Below, piece after piece: positions 43,691-55,169 of a DNA stretch of 64,000 bases; positions within the stretch are counted from its first letter, which is position 1; the number at the start of each line of letters is the position of its first letter. The stretch covers positions 26,510,001 to 26,574,000 of the forward strand of contig JBAIAC010000051.1 of assembly GCA_037349315.1 (NCBI GenBank), given 5' to 3'. Source of the DNA: Chelydra serpentina. Its lineage: Eukaryota > Chordata > Testudines > Chelydridae. Made by a program: the position numbers and the translations under genes. The notes under the pieces are model-generated. The model searched no databases. It saw nothing but the letters and a program-made list of their open reading frames with translations, and was not told the origin of the DNA.

Positions 43691-43845
43691 GGCCTGCTCT
43701 AGCTAATGAACAGTTTGTTGCTTGTCCTTCAAATGGTCCATAGAGTGAATGCTCACTGGAAACCCTGGGAGTAGACACATTTGAAGAAATTAGGTTGTAG
43801 TTAAGCAAAGTAATTACTGTTTGGTGTATTTAATTGTTATGATTG

Positions 43846-45264
43846 TGTAACCCTTTTGCCAGTCAGAGATGGCAGCAACAAAGGCCAGGTTCAGTATCTA
43901 GGGGTTCCATTCCAATGACACAATGCAAAACCGGCTCAAGCCCCCACCCAGTGACCTGGGACAAATATATATCACCGCCCTGGGCGCCTCTAAGAGGCAG
44001 GACTTCCCCTCTCTCAAGCACAGAGTCTGAGTGTAGCAAAAACCTTTTAATGACAGAGAGAAACAATGCGGCATTTTGTTGGGGAAACACCACATCTAGG
44101 ATTCATAAACCAAACTGTGAGCAAAGACCCACCCAAGCAAATTGGCCATGTCCTTTCCCTATGGTTCTTGAGTCCAGCAACCCCAAAAATCACCCAAAGT
44201 CCCAAAAGTCCAACAACCCAAAAGTCCAGACCCAGAGTTCAAAAAGTTCATCTGCAGAATGCTACACACACACACCCAGTCTGGGTAGAAATGGGGAGGG
44301 GAGAGGTAAGGGGCACCTTACGTGTCTCGAAGCTGATTGCCCCATCCCTTCGTGGGGCTTCGCTCTGCTCTGCTCGGCTCCATCAGCAGCTCCGCGCCAC
44401 CAGCCGCTCCGGCTGTCCCACCACCTGCTCCATCAGCAGCTCCGCGCCGTCACCTGTCCCACCAGCCGTTCCGGCTGTCCCGCCACCTGCTCCGCTCCAT
44501 CAGCAGCTCCGCGCCGTCAGCCATCCCGCCAGCTGCTCAGCAATATATCTTCCGGCTCCCCCACTACTAAACACAGTGCTCAGTGATTTCAGCTTGTAGT
44601 AAGAGGAGCCTTAGTGCTAAATTTGCACCATTATCCCCGAGTGATTCCAACTCAGCAGCCTGTGATTAAACTCCTAAAGAATTCAAAATTAGCTCTGATA
44701 TTCCACAGTGGGGAGAGGGAGGGAGTGCAACTGACACTTAAGACCCTCAGAAGAGACCCATTCCACCAGGTACTATGTTTGATCTATAGTCAAAAGGCCA
44801 GATCGAGAGAATGTTTTCACTTCAGGATTCATGAAACAAAGACAAGGTGTTCACCTCAAGACCAAAAGACCAAACACATCAAGACAATTGATCACGGCCT
44901 TTGATAGGTCAAGAGACTACTAACTTGATCTGGGCTATAGAGTCTCCAGCCTCTCTCAATTCAGTGGGTTTTGGAATCCATGTCCCTCGCCTAGCAAGTG
45001 CTGCTTCGTTGATGGCGAGTCTCTCCATCCTAACAAAAGGTCACTGTCCTTGATTCACATAATCAGGGTAACAACACTTTATTCTTCCTGCCCCAATAAC
45101 AGAGAAACTGGGGATCTCACAGCAGCCAAAGTGACCATTTGGGCAAGCAATCCATCATACTTTGCAGGGTGGGTGTTTCCATGCAAACAAGATTAGCCCC
45201 TGACATCCCTTTCCACAACTCACCACCAGATGTCAGGGTTGGGCTCATCCTGACTCTGCTTACA
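43846..45264 (-). repeat. 1.4-kb LTR-like repeat, left copy of an inverted pair
   Basis: Plus-strand ends TGTAACCCTTTTGCC and CTGACTCTGCTTACA. It is the reverse complement of 57587-58864, sharing for example CAATGCAAAACCGGCTC, CCAGTGACCTGGGACAAATA and GATGTCAGGG. The central part has short GC-rich repeats of CAGCAGCTCCGCGCC type near 44370-44530. No target duplication found. Strand is set opposite to the right copy by convention. Confidence 0.75.
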
Positions 45265-46840
45265 ACTGTAAAGGGTTTTATGGGTAACCGTACCACTATG
45301 GGCAGGAGCCCTCACCAAGTGCTCTTCTGCTTTGGTAGCAGTGGGTTCCAATGGCCTGGGTTCTTAGCTACTAACTGGCGGTGGCTCCACCTGCCAGTTT
45401 AAGGGTGTCAGAACCCTATCGTATCTCCCAATGTGATTCAACTATCCCCATCCCACCACTTATCCGTATGACTAGCCTGATACCTCATACATATGCTCTT
45501 CTGGCAACTCCATAATGGATGAATCAACAATCAAGTTACACTTTATTTACATGTGGAAGTATAGAGGAAGAACATAAAGAGAAGGGGGAGATGGATTTGG
45601 AGTGGGTACATCAGTAACATCATCCAACCTGTAAGTAACATAATCCTGAGAGTGGATTTCCCTGGATTCATGAGTCCCATTTATTCCATACTAGTGGGCT
45701 CCATAATGTGGAGGAACCCACGTACCTTGATGGGGTGTTGCAGGCCTGAAGGTGCTTGAGTGTGGGGAAGTGATCAGGGTGCTGATTCGCCCAGGAGGCC
45801 AACCTCTGTACAGCAGCAATAGGCGTAACTCACAGTGGAAAAAGTCCCCACAGGATAGGGGGATCTAAGTCCAGTCGGTCTCTCCCAGAGTTGATCAGCA
45901 AACCCCTTTAAGGGCAAAATAGGCAACACCGCAAGCAGGGAGAGATAGGAGATCACCAGCACTCCCTGAGGCAGAGCTGTCCTCTCCTCCCCGCTGCAAT
46001 TGGCTTGGTCATCTTACATCCCCCAGGGTTTGCACAATCATAAGGCTCAAAACCCGTGATGAGATGAGCACTCTGCAGTCTTCCCCATCTTCTCACCTAC
46101 CCAGCAACAAGCTTGGCTCCCTTGTTTGTCAGACCCATTAACCTGGGTTACATGATCATGGTCAAGGCCAGGTCAGTAGCTCAGGTCATTGTTAACTATT
46201 ATCATTGTGACAACAGAGATAACTCAATCAATCATCATCCTTTCTTTCCAGTTAATTTGCATTCTGAAGTTCTGTTGGTTGAAATGAGGGGCCCTTGGCT
46301 TGAGGGGTTGAAATACAAGATCTGGTTGTGCACACTGAAACAACAGGACAGTTATCTTGTTTGCAGGTTCAAAATTTCACCCACAGTATTGGGAGATGGA
46401 TGAGACCCAGAAAGAAAACCACCTGGATAATTATCTCTCTCTGCACCCTAGACCCTTAAAGTCTGAATTCCATGGCTCTGTTCTTGGTTGTTAAGATGAT
46501 GCCATGCAGCCAGCTGAGTGGCCTGTGACACCTGCCAGATTTAACTTCCTAGTCTCCCTCATCAAAAGTTTAGACCATGGCCCAGCCATATAAACTAGAA
46601 ACAGGCCCCATGGCCTAAATACAGATTGAACCAATGAGCTGCAAAAGGCTTTATGCAAGTTATCAGAAACTAAACTACACCAAAGGTAACCCAGAATTTA
46701 TCTATTCCTGATGGACAGAAGAGTGAGGATGTCCCAGCACTACTGCAGCTACCAGAAAGAGAAGAGTTGTTGGGTAGGTGGGGCAGGGAAAACCCCATTC
46801 TATACCCTCAGCTTATAGCAGGCCTGGAGAGGAGAGGCAC
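45265..46840. other. No gene recognised
   Basis: Unique-looking DNA. ACACTTTATTTACATGTGGAA near 45539 resembles an LTR polyadenylation region, but I cannot assign a family. Confidence 0.35.
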
Positions 46841-46850
46841 ATTATCTAGT

Positions 46851-46934
46851 TGGGGTTGGTCCTGCTTTGAGCAGGGGATTGGACTAGATGACCTCCTGAG
46901 GTCCCCTCCAACCCTGAGATTCTATGATTCTATG
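46851..46934 (+). repeat. 84-bp CR1/SINE tail with 10-bp duplication
   Basis: Only the 3' end is present: GGTCCTGCTTTGAGCAGGGG, GGACTAGATGACCTCCTGAG, then ATTCTATGATTCTATG. ATTATCTAGT occurs at 46841-46850 and 46935-46944, so this is a genuine, severely truncated retroposition event. Confidence 0.88.
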
Positions 46935-46984
46935 ATTATCTAGTAGAAGTTTGGTAGCTTACGGGGCAAGGACCTGCCCTCAGT

Positions 46985-47940
46985 TATTCACATCTTTGTC
47001 GCCTGGACTACAGCAATGCGGTATAAACCTGGGTATGAAGTCTTCAGTCCTTAGGAAAATCCAACAAGTACAGAATGCTGCAGTGTGTTTCCTCGACAAC
47101 ACGGGCTATTGTGAGCACATCCCCAGGGCTGGCGCTATAACTAGGCGACCCTAGGCAGTCGCCTAGGGTGCCAAGATTTGGGGGGCGGCAGACAGCCAGC
47201 TGAGCGGTGAGCCGGGACTCAGAGGCAGGCGCAGCGAGCGGCCGAGCTTCCCCTCCACTCAGTGCCTGAGCGGGGAGACAGGTGGCAGCCGCAGCGAGCC
47301 GCCCCCCTGCCCCTCCGCGGAGCCGGGGCACAACCGCAGCGAGCCGCCCCGCTACCCCCCTGCTCAGAGCCTGAGCAGGGAGCCGGGGAGCAGCCGCGGC
47401 GAGCTGCCCCCCTGCCCCCGGCTCCCCGCTCAACTCCCGCGGGTGGCGGCTGACCACCCGCGGGTGGTGGGGGAGGCTGAGCTCCCGCAGGCGGGCGGGG
47501 GAGCTGGCTGTGGGGGGCGGCGGCATTGTGGGGAGGTGGGGCGGTGCAGGGCTGGTGCAAGGAAGTTTCGACTAGGGCGCGAAACTTCCTTGCACCGGCC
47601 CTGCACATCCCACATGTCCTCTGCTCCCTACACTGGCTTCCCATAGATTATTGATTCAAGGTCAAGGTCTTGGTCCTTATCTCCAAAGCGCTCAATGACC
47701 TGGGCCCACAATATCTAAAAGAGGCTAAAGCCCTGGGATGAAGACCATGGTCGACAGCTTCACTCCTCTGGCACAGGAACTCTCAACAATAAGAGTAAAG
47801 CTCATCTGTGTGTGAGAGAGAACCTGGGGGCTGGTCCAAGACTGTGCAACGAGCTCCCCTGGGAACTAAGGACCATCACAAACCTCGCCACTTTCTGCTC
47901 CAAGTGCAAGGTGCATTTCTTGGCCCTTGCCTTCTCTAAC
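46985..47940 (+). mobile_element. L2-like LINE fragment split by a hAT element
   Basis: The first part encodes, with damage, the pattern DYSNAV ... LRKIQQVQNAAVCFL, which is the L2-type reverse transcriptase tail. After the hAT at 47124-47603 the reading resumes with coding for a short-range 'plus LHWLP-like' region (CTACACTGGCTTCCCATAGA) and continues to about 47940. Old, no intact frame. Confidence 0.72.
47124..47603. mobile_element. 480-bp GC-rich hAT element, perfect TSD CACATCCC
   Basis: Left end CAGGGCTGGCGC and, on the complement of the right end, CAGGGCCGGTGCAAGG. CACATCCC lies at 47116-47123 and 47604-47611. The interior is CpG-rich with repeated GCGAGCCGCCCC words; open frames there are by-products of composition. 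Confidence 0.92.
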
Positions 47941-47957
47941 ACACACACACACACACA
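47938..47957. repeat. (AC)n microsatellite
   Basis: About nine AC units. Confidence 0.85.
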
Positions 47958-47977
47958 GAGCAACAGGTCTATTTAGA

Positions 47978-48045
47978 TGTACTAACCCACGAAAGCTTAT
48001 GCTGAAATAAATGTGTTAGTCTCTAAGGTGCTACAAGTTTTTCTT
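47978..48045 (-). repeat. Fragment of the GTTAGTCTGT repeat family
   Basis: Reverse orientation: ACCCACGAAAGCTTATGCTG, then GTGTTAGTCTCTAAGGTGCT. Same family as 9202 and 24751. Confidence 0.72.
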
Positions 48046-49077
48046 TCTTATTTTCATTCTACTAAAACAAGACACTGCAAGGCACATGCTTGGGGAGAGG
48101 ATGCCAGAGCCACATGTGGCAGATGTTAGTCACATTGTTTAACGCATTCCTGGAAGGCGCTCAGAGGCTGCAGTGAGGAGTGTGGTACAGGAACCTATGT
48201 AGAGTAGAGGAGAATAGAATGCACATGACACCTGGCCAGTGTGGAGCTTCAGAGCCAGTATATTTGGAGAGCTCCTGCAGTGGTGCTGCTGAGTAACCTT
48301 CCTCACACAACAAGGAAAATGACGAACTCGCATTTCCCCATGGGACACCCATACCTCAGCAGAGTGCTGGCTGCAGCCCTGAGCAGGAGGCTACACAATA
48401 CACAATGGCTGTTAGCGTTTGGAGAAGCAGGGGAAAGTACTTCTGCTTATTCACAATTCGGCTGCAGGTGAAGTCAGCGAAGTCGATGCTGCTTGTCTGG
48501 GCTCTATGAGGGCCACAGAGCTGCGGGGGAGCCTGGCAGTGGCAATCCTCTGATGAATTTCAGAGAGACGGCCGTGTAAACATAAATCCTGGGAGGTGCT
48601 TGGGAAAGCCCCTGCTCCCTTCCAGCAGCACAGCCAGGCTGCCCAGCATGGGCTGCCTTCCAGATTCCCTTGCACCTACAGAGGTGAAGCTGCTTCGTCT
48701 GTCCTTATGGAAAGCAAGCCCCCGAATGCACTGGCCTCCCGCTGACATGCACAGCAGGACCAGGACCAGACTGTTGTAAACAGGCCAGCTGAGTACCGAG
48801 CCCCAAACCATGCTGTACCTATTGTGACAGAGCAGTTCGAACGGGAGCAGAGGCTGGGCAGGCCTCCCAATGTGCCTCCAACTTGATCTACAAGAGCCAT
48901 CTCTAGAGCTGAGGGCATTGTTGTCTTCATGGCTCATTGGTTTCTCTGAGGAGACTGCCAGTGGCTATGTCGGGGAGAGGGCTGTTTGTTTGAGCAGGGG
49001 ACACCTGCTTGCAGTGAACTGAACAGATCCACCAAGCTCCTTTCACGTAAGGGTTGTGGCAGGGTCATTGGCTGTTA
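48046..49077. other. No feature recognised
   Basis: Open frames up to 125 codons overlap on both strands without motifs. Confidence 0.35.
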
Positions 49078-49085
49078 ACATTTGG

Positions 49086-49496
49086 CAGGGCCGGCTCCAG
49101 GCACCAGCTTGCCAAGCTGGTGCTTGGGGCGGCAGGTGAGAAGGGGGCGGCAGTCCGAGTCCCGCGGCGGCAATTCGACGGCAGGTCCGCTCTTCTCGCC
49201 GCCGAATTGCCGCCGCGGGACTCGGACTGCCGCCCCAGTCTCGCCTGCCGCGGCGGCAAAGGAACACGACGCAGGCACACGTGGCGGGGCCCCGCCCCCG
49301 ACGCAGGCACACGTGGCGGGGCCCCGCCCCCGACGCAGGCACACGTGGCGGGGCCCCGCCCCCGACGCAGGCACACGTGGCGGGGCCCCGCCCCCGACAC
49401 CTGCGTCGGGGGCGGGGCCCCGCTACGTCTGCCTGCGTCGGGGGCAGGGCGCCGCCACCCCTGCTTGGGGCGGCAGAATTGTAAGAGCCGCCCCTG
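49086..49496. mobile_element. 411-bp hAT element, perfect TSD ACATTTGG
   Basis: Left end CAGGGCCGGCTCCAGGCACC; the right end on the complement starts CAGGGGCGGCTCT. ACATTTGG lies at 49078-49085 and 49497-49504. Inside are a long inverted repeat (CCGAGTCCCGCGGCGGCAAT near 49156 and its complement near 49205) and a 32-bp minisatellite. Same family as 52339. Confidence 0.93.
49268..49395 (+). repeat. 32-bp minisatellite, four perfect units
   Basis: Units start at 49268, 49300, 49332 and 49364, each beginning GACGCAGGCACACGTGGCGG. Variant inverted units follow to about 49455. This explains the Arg/Pro-rich open frames over this region. Confidence 0.92.
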
Positions 49497-49522
49497 ACAT
49501 TTGGTCACTACCAACCGAGAAC

Positions 49523-49941
49523 CAGTGGCTTAGCCAGGTTCTAGCACCAGGAGGAGCAAACACATAAAAAAAGGCGCCACCCGACCCGACCTGGGTGAAA
49601 GAACCCAGGCCAGCAGCAGGACCCCTGCTGGCAGGAGCCTGCGGGGGTAATCCTAGAGGGGCGGCTGCCTGAGCCGCTCAGCCCGCCCCGCTCTGGAATC
49701 CCCCCCCCCCCCCATGAGCTCCTGCCAGCCGGGGTCTCTCAGCCTGCTGCTGGCCTGGGTTCTTTCACCCAGGCCAGCAGCGGGCTCTTGGTGGGGCCAG
49801 CAGTGGGACCCCTGCGTTATTTTGTCGCTCCACCTCCGTCCACTCGTCTCCACCCTTTCAAAAATTAAAAAGGCGCCACTTTTGGAAAATGTGCTCAGGG
49901 GGAGCGGCTGCTCCCCCTGCTCCCCCCCAGCTACGCAACTG
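49523..49941. mobile_element. 419-bp hAT element beside the previous one
   Basis: Left end CAGTGGCTTAGCCAGG; complement of the right end CAGTTGCGTAGCTGGG. Flanks CCGAGAAC (49515-49522) and CTGAGAAC (49942-49949) differ at one base. Both ends carry GGCGCC-containing segments and the middle has a C run at 49701-49713. Confidence 0.82.
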
Positions 49942-49949
49942 CTGAGAAC

Positions 49950-52330
49950 ACCGCCTTTTCCTCTCACTTGCACTGATGTAAACTGGGATTCACTCCCCAG
50001 AAGTCAGTAGAGTTAGACTGGAGTAAAACCAGTGTCAGTGAGAAGCAAAGAAGGCTGCTGAGCCTGTGACTTGAATAAAAGGTTGTGCCCCCGGTGCCAT
50101 CCACAGAGATGTCTGGCCCCCCAGTATGTACACAGGAATAAATGAATGGTTAATTCACTGGGATTATTGAACTGTTTTTTTCTCCCTGTTTTGTCTGATC
50201 CTTCACTTTACACACACACACACACACACACTGAACACCCCGCCCTCGCATCCACTCTTTCTCATTGCATTTGAGTGCATCAGCAGCCCCGATCTGTTTT
50301 TTATCCGCCCTCCTTTCCATCTCACTGGCTGGCTTCATATCCACACCCCTTCTCCCCAGAGTCATCCCAGCTGGTTGTTTTGATACCCAACTGTACACTT
50401 GCAAAAGTGACCTGGGACACCATAAAGGCACCTGATTTTCAGCGCGCACTGAGCACCTGCTTCCCTGTGGTGATCCCTCGAAAGTGTCCCATGTGAGTCA
50501 CCCACACTCATTCCTCACACCCAAAACCTTGGTCCTGGTGTGTTTCTGGCAGCACCACCAGCTCGCCTGTCCCTGCAGTCAGTCACCATTCCTCCCCTTC
50601 GCTCCCAAACTGAACACAACTGTTGCTTTCGCAACTCATTCAAATGTCATTACTTTGAAATGCCAGACATCCTGTTTGCTGGTGACATTTCGGATGTGTC
50701 TGTCACAGCTGCTCTGTGCGTGCCCTAAGGCTGTGTTTATTACTCACATATTTTCATAGCTAGGGGTTTCTCCCATAACTCGGGGATTCACACATCTGCG
50801 CCTCCTTTCAAAGCACAGTGCTGCAAATGCTACCTCCTCTCACAGGCTTTAGTGTCTTATCTCTAGATGAAAAAGGCCCTTGTTATTCTGGCTTGGGGAG
50901 AGGGGCTGTGAATATGACTTGCCTTAATGGGCTTGTTCTCAGCCATGCTCCTTTGGGTCTCACGTGCTGGTATAAGGGACCCCTATTTTAGAGCTCTCCA
51001 TCTGAGGCTGCTACGCTACGATCTTGCTATACTCTGATTTTCACTCTGTGCACCCTTGTGTCTCTCTGGTCTCGGGCAGTGTATCAGATCTCTCTGCAGA
51101 TAGCACCCAAGTCTCATGGCTTGGTAGGAGCCAGCATGGTAGAAAACACAAGTGAAATGGTTCAACAGTGTCTGATGATTGAGTGGCTAATTTTTGGCCG
51201 CTGGGTTTAAGATTCCAAAGCAGTATGAGTGGCAGGCAGACTAGCCAGCTTGAGTAAGTACCTAGGGTCCCAGATGGGATTGTACCTGGGGCAGCTACTC
51301 TGTCCCAATGCCTGCACTCCCGGGGCTATGCTGCTATTCTTAGCGGCTAGCTCAATCAAAGCTGACACACGGACATGTCTACCTGATCCGGAAATTACAC
51401 CTCCAGCTTAAAGGGTACATGTGCCCTGGGAGAAACAGCCAGAATCACTTGGGAATAATGCACAAGTTTTCCAGGATGCAGACAGCATTTGTGTGCATGT
51501 CTCCAAAATCACGTTCATACACCGTCTGCCTAAACAGGGTCAGAGATTAACCCCACTGGGGGGATCTTCACAGGAAGCAGCTTTATTCACTGGCCCCCAG
51601 AAACAGGAAACAGCTTATGTGCTGAGAGCGCCCAGTCTAAGATGACAACAGGCTGTTTTACCAGAGCCCACTGGACACTGCCATCTCCTCTGGGACTTAA
51701 GAGTTTCTTCGTCACAGTCACTAATATCTCCCATGATTTAATTACACTTCAAGCCCACCAATCCGCTTTGCTCCTCTTCCCCTTAAACCTTTTCTCTTCT
51801 CCCATTTACTCTCTACGTCCACCATGTCCTAAGCATTGTCTTCTCTTTGCACCATTTGGGGTGGATCCTCAGCTGGGGCAGGTTGTTCACATCAGTTGAG
51901 GGCCTGCCCCTTATCTTCTTCCTTTACCCATTTTTTTTTTTTTTTGCAGCTTTGGTCTGTGGCTCTGACCCTTTTATCTGCAATTCAGAGTGCTGTTCAG
52001 AGAGTGTTAAACTTTCTAGCTAAGTTTCCCAGTTATTAAACATATAGGATCACACTCTCTTCTCACTTACACTAATGAAATCCCATTGATTTACATTGGT
52101 GTAAGAGGATAAATTGATGAGCACAAACGAAGTAAAATCTCATCTCTGTGTGTGCACAAGTCCCTTTTAGAGTGTATCTGTGTGTCACTTGTACATTTTA
52201 TTTAGTCTCTCTGCCCCTTCAACACACTTCTGAATGCCACTTACAACATCCTCTATTTTCCATCAAGGGAGAGTGCGCACCACTGACTAACACCTCAGAT
52301 TTTGCATTCTGAAGAAACCTGGCATTAACA
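49950..52330. other. No gene recognised
   Basis: Contains an (AC)n microsatellite at 50208-50231 and a T run at 51931-51945. Otherwise unique-looking with no defensible coding region. Confidence 0.4.
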
Positions 52331-52338
52331 ACCATGCT

Positions 52339-52796
52339 CAGGGCCGGCTCCAGGCACCAGCAAAACAAGCTGGTGCTTGGGGCGGCACGTTTCTAGGGGC
52401 GGCATTCTGGCGCCAGCCATGCTGCCCCTAAAAATGTGCCCCGGCCGCCCTAGCTCACCTCCGCTGCCGCCACTGGCTCACACCGCTGCTGGAGGGGGAG
52501 ATCCCGAGCGGCCGCAGCGCGCGAACCAGCTGATTCGCGCGCTGCTGCTTCCCCTCCCTCCCAGGCTTGAGAGCCTGGGAGGGAGGGGGAGATCCTGAGT
52601 GGCTGCGGTACGCACGCCGCTTCTCCCCCTCCCTCCCTCCCTCCTTCCTAGGCTTGAGAGCCTGGGGGGAGGAGGCAGGGCTGGGGATTTGGGGAAGGGG
52701 CGGAGTTGAGGCGGGGGTGGGGTAAGAAAAAAACGGGGGAGGGGGCGGCCAAATTTGTTTTTGCTTGGGGCGGCAAAAATCCTAGAGCCGGCTCTG
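52339..52796. mobile_element. 458-bp hAT element, perfect TSD ACCATGCT
   Basis: Left end CAGGGCCGGCTCCAGGCACC is the same as at 49086; the complement of the right end starts CAGAGCCGGCTCTAGG. ACCATGCT lies at 52331-52338 and 52797-52804. The interior holds repeated CCTCCCTCCC tracts and an inverted pair around CTTGAGAGCC. Confidence 0.93.
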
Positions 52797-52962
52797 ACCA
52801 TGCTAACACAGCAAAGCCATTAACTATCTTTGCCGGTTTGTAGCAGGCCCCTGCACACCTTCTGGGCTCAGTTACATCTTCCACTTCTCCATACCCCTTC
52901 TTCATTTCTATGGAATGTCCTCTTTTGCCCATGCACAGTAGCACCTGGTACCTGACAGTATA

Positions 52963-53165
52963 TGTAACGCTGACAGACCCTGGTCATCGTCGGGCAGGAT
53001 TGAACCAGGGACCTCTGGAGTTTAGTGCATGAGCCTCTACTGCATGAGCTAAAAGCCAAGTGGCTGTTAGCTAAGGCTGTAGCACAGACTCATTTTATCT
53101 TTCTATGTGGTCTCGGTGCCATTAGATGGGACACAACACCACACCCAGGAGATGTGTGGGTTACA
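52963..53165 (-). repeat. Short repeat with tRNA-like boxes, bounded TGTAAC...GTTACA
   Basis: On the minus strand TTTAGCTCATGCAGTAGAGG resembles a pol III A box and GGTTCAATCC a B box about 40 bp on, so this looks like a tRNA-derived SINE. The outer hexamers TGTAAC and GTTACA also fit an LTR. No clear duplication. Not a functional tRNA gene: no acceptor stem pairs. Confidence 0.6.
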
Positions 53166-53355
53166 TATGCAGGTCCTATACCACTCTCAGCAAGGATAAG
53201 CCTTGCTTTTAAAATGGTTACAACGCCATGCAGATCAAAAGAGAGCGATATGGCTGTCAATCCACCTCAGTTTAAATAATGACCATCAGACACACACCGA
53301 AATGTATCAGTCACATTAACAAGCCATCTCTTGCATTTGTTTCTGCAGGTCTGAC

Positions 53356-53488
53356 CATAGGTGCTGGAACGAGGTGTGTGGGGGGTGCCGCAGCACCCCC
53401 TGGCTTGAAGTGGTTTCCATCATGTCCAGGGTTTAATGGCTCTCAGCACCCCCCCGCCTCCCGTATACAAATTGTTCCAGTGCCCCTG
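53356..53488. mobile_element. 133-bp hAT MITE, perfect TSD GGTCTGAC
   Basis: Ends CATAGGTGCTGGAAC and, on the complement, CAGGGGCACTGGAAC. GGTCTGAC lies at 53348-53355 and 53489-53496. Related in its ends to the element at 23744. Confidence 0.92.
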
Positions 53489-53704
53489 GGTCTGACATCT
53501 GCAGTACGTCTCTCACTTCCTTTATTATTGAGCATGTGGCTGTGCCCTTCTCCCTAACAGACTGAAGTGGCAAACCTGTGATTACACATTTATGTTGGTC
53601 ACATCCAGGGATACCCCAAATTTTGCACTGGTAACTTGCCGGGAGCCTGAGAGTCATCCCTGATTTACATAAAGTGAAGCAATTCGTATCCATTTTTATC
53701 TATA

Positions 53705-55165
53705 TGTAAACGAGGGAATAGTCCCGCTATTGTGGGGAACTTTCCTCGTCTCTGCACTACCCCGGTGAAATGGGCTAGCGGAAGGATCTCAGTCCTCGCT
53801 CCCACCTCCTTTACCCCAGAGGCCTCCCTGCCCTCAAGGACTCCCCTTGTACTCTCCTGTCTGGCAGAGTCCTCGTAACCCCAACAAGGCTGGGCCCAGG
53901 ATTCCTGGGGGGCTCAACCCCCAACCTTGCTGTGGTCACCTAGGTCAGGGGCTAGGGTGTCCCCACTCCGGGGTACTCTCTCTGTACAGGATGCTTCCCT
54001 GACCCACTGATCACTGCATACAATTCAAAGCAAATGCAAATTATTTAATTAACAATTAATTTGTAACAGGAATAAGGAAAAATGGGAAAGGCGAATGAAA
54101 ACACATCACCCCGCTCTGTGGCAGGGAACATCTCAACAGTGTCTCTAAAATGTCAGGGCAGTTCAGTCTGTTCCTGTGCAAGTTCCAGGCTCCTTCTCAG
54201 GCCCTGGCTGTGCTGCAGGGACGCTGTGGCTTGGACACTTGCTCCGGCGGTGGCCACACGCTCGCAGGCTCTGGGTGGCAGGACCCTTCTTCCCAGCGTT
54301 GCCCCAGCCCTGTCAGGGTTTAGATCCCCCTGCAAGTCTGGCCTGCAGGGCCCCTTGGCTGAGGCCTCTCCCTGTGCTGGGCCCACTGCCCAGGGTTCCC
54401 CTCGCTCTCCCCAGCTGCTCACCGCACCCGGCTCCGGACTGCTCCAGCCCCAGCTCCAGCTCCTCTGCCTCAGCTCCAGCTCCTCTGCCTCTGCACGGCT
54501 GCTGCTGCTGCTCTGCCTCCAGCTCCCTGGGCTGCTGCCCTGGCCCCTCTGGCTCTGGCTGCTACAGCTTCTCCCCCCAGGGCAGGTCTGTCTCCCTGGG
54601 CTGCACCTCTGCTCCCAGGGCAGGTCTGTGTCTCTGGGCTGCACCTCTGCTCCCAGGGCAGGTCTGTGTCTCTGGGCTGCACCTCTGCTCCCAGGGCAGG
54701 TCTGTGTCTCTGGGCTGCACCTCTGCTCCCAGGGCAGGTCTGTGTCTCTGGGCTGCACCTCTGCTCCCAGGGCAGGTCTGTGTCTCTGGGCTGCACCTCT
54801 GCTCCCAGGGCAGGTCTGTCTCTGGGCTGCACCTCTGCTCCCAGGGCAGGTCTGTGTCTCTGGGCTGCTTTCCTGGCCCCTCCAGATCTGGCCCAGCTCA
54901 GCTCAGCTCAGCTCTGGCCTCTGGCTTCTGCCCTCTCCTCAGCTCGGCCCCACTCACTCTGACTCAGGCAACTTCAGCTCACACGGAGGACGGGATTCAC
55001 CCTGACCTCCTGACTCCCTGATTCGCCTGCCCGCCCTGTCAATCAGAGCTGACCTGGAGCATTGGCCTCTCCCCATTGCCCCTGGGGACTGTCAGTCCCA
55101 TCGACCCTTCCCCTTCTGGTACTGGGAGCTCTGAATGTTAGTAAGGGGATAACAGTCCCCTTACA
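53705..55165. repeat. Solo LTR, family 1, copy 2, expanded by a minisatellite
   Basis: Begins TGTAAACGAGGGAATAGTCC and ends AACAGTCCCCTTACA; TATA lies at 53701-53704 and 55166-55169 (4-bp duplication). Colinear with 17758-18787 but about 430 bp longer, largely because of the 38-bp array and adjoining sequence. No internal genes. Confidence 0.8.
54580..54880 (+). repeat. 38-bp minisatellite in the LTR
   Basis: Seven units plus a partial one start at 54580, 54618, 54656, 54694, 54732, 54770, 54808 and 54844, each beginning GGGCAGGTCTG. The unit at 54808 is 36 bp. The repeated GLHLCSQ-type frames over it are artefacts of the array. Confidence 0.92.
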
Positions 55166-55169
55166 TATA

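Larger units (their letters stand above)
38475..43696. mobile_element. hAT element carrying the retroviral tandem, perfect TSD
   Basis: Ends CAGGCCTGCACAAC and, on the complement, CAGGCCTGCACAAC match exactly. CTCTAGCT lies at 38467-38474 and 43697-43704. Without the retroviral insertion the hAT is about 1.03 kb, without coding capacity. The part from 42819 to 43696 includes an unassigned block. Confidence 0.92.

Noticed and set aside
49043..49567. Arg/Pro-rich repeat proteins on both strands
   Set aside because: They are translations of the 32-bp minisatellite and hairpin of a hAT element.
54082..55021. Open frames of 281-307 codons with repeated GLHLCSQ or GQVC motifs
   Set aside because: They are produced by the 38-bp minisatellite and its GC-rich surroundings inside a solo LTR; the array is open in several frames and on both strands.
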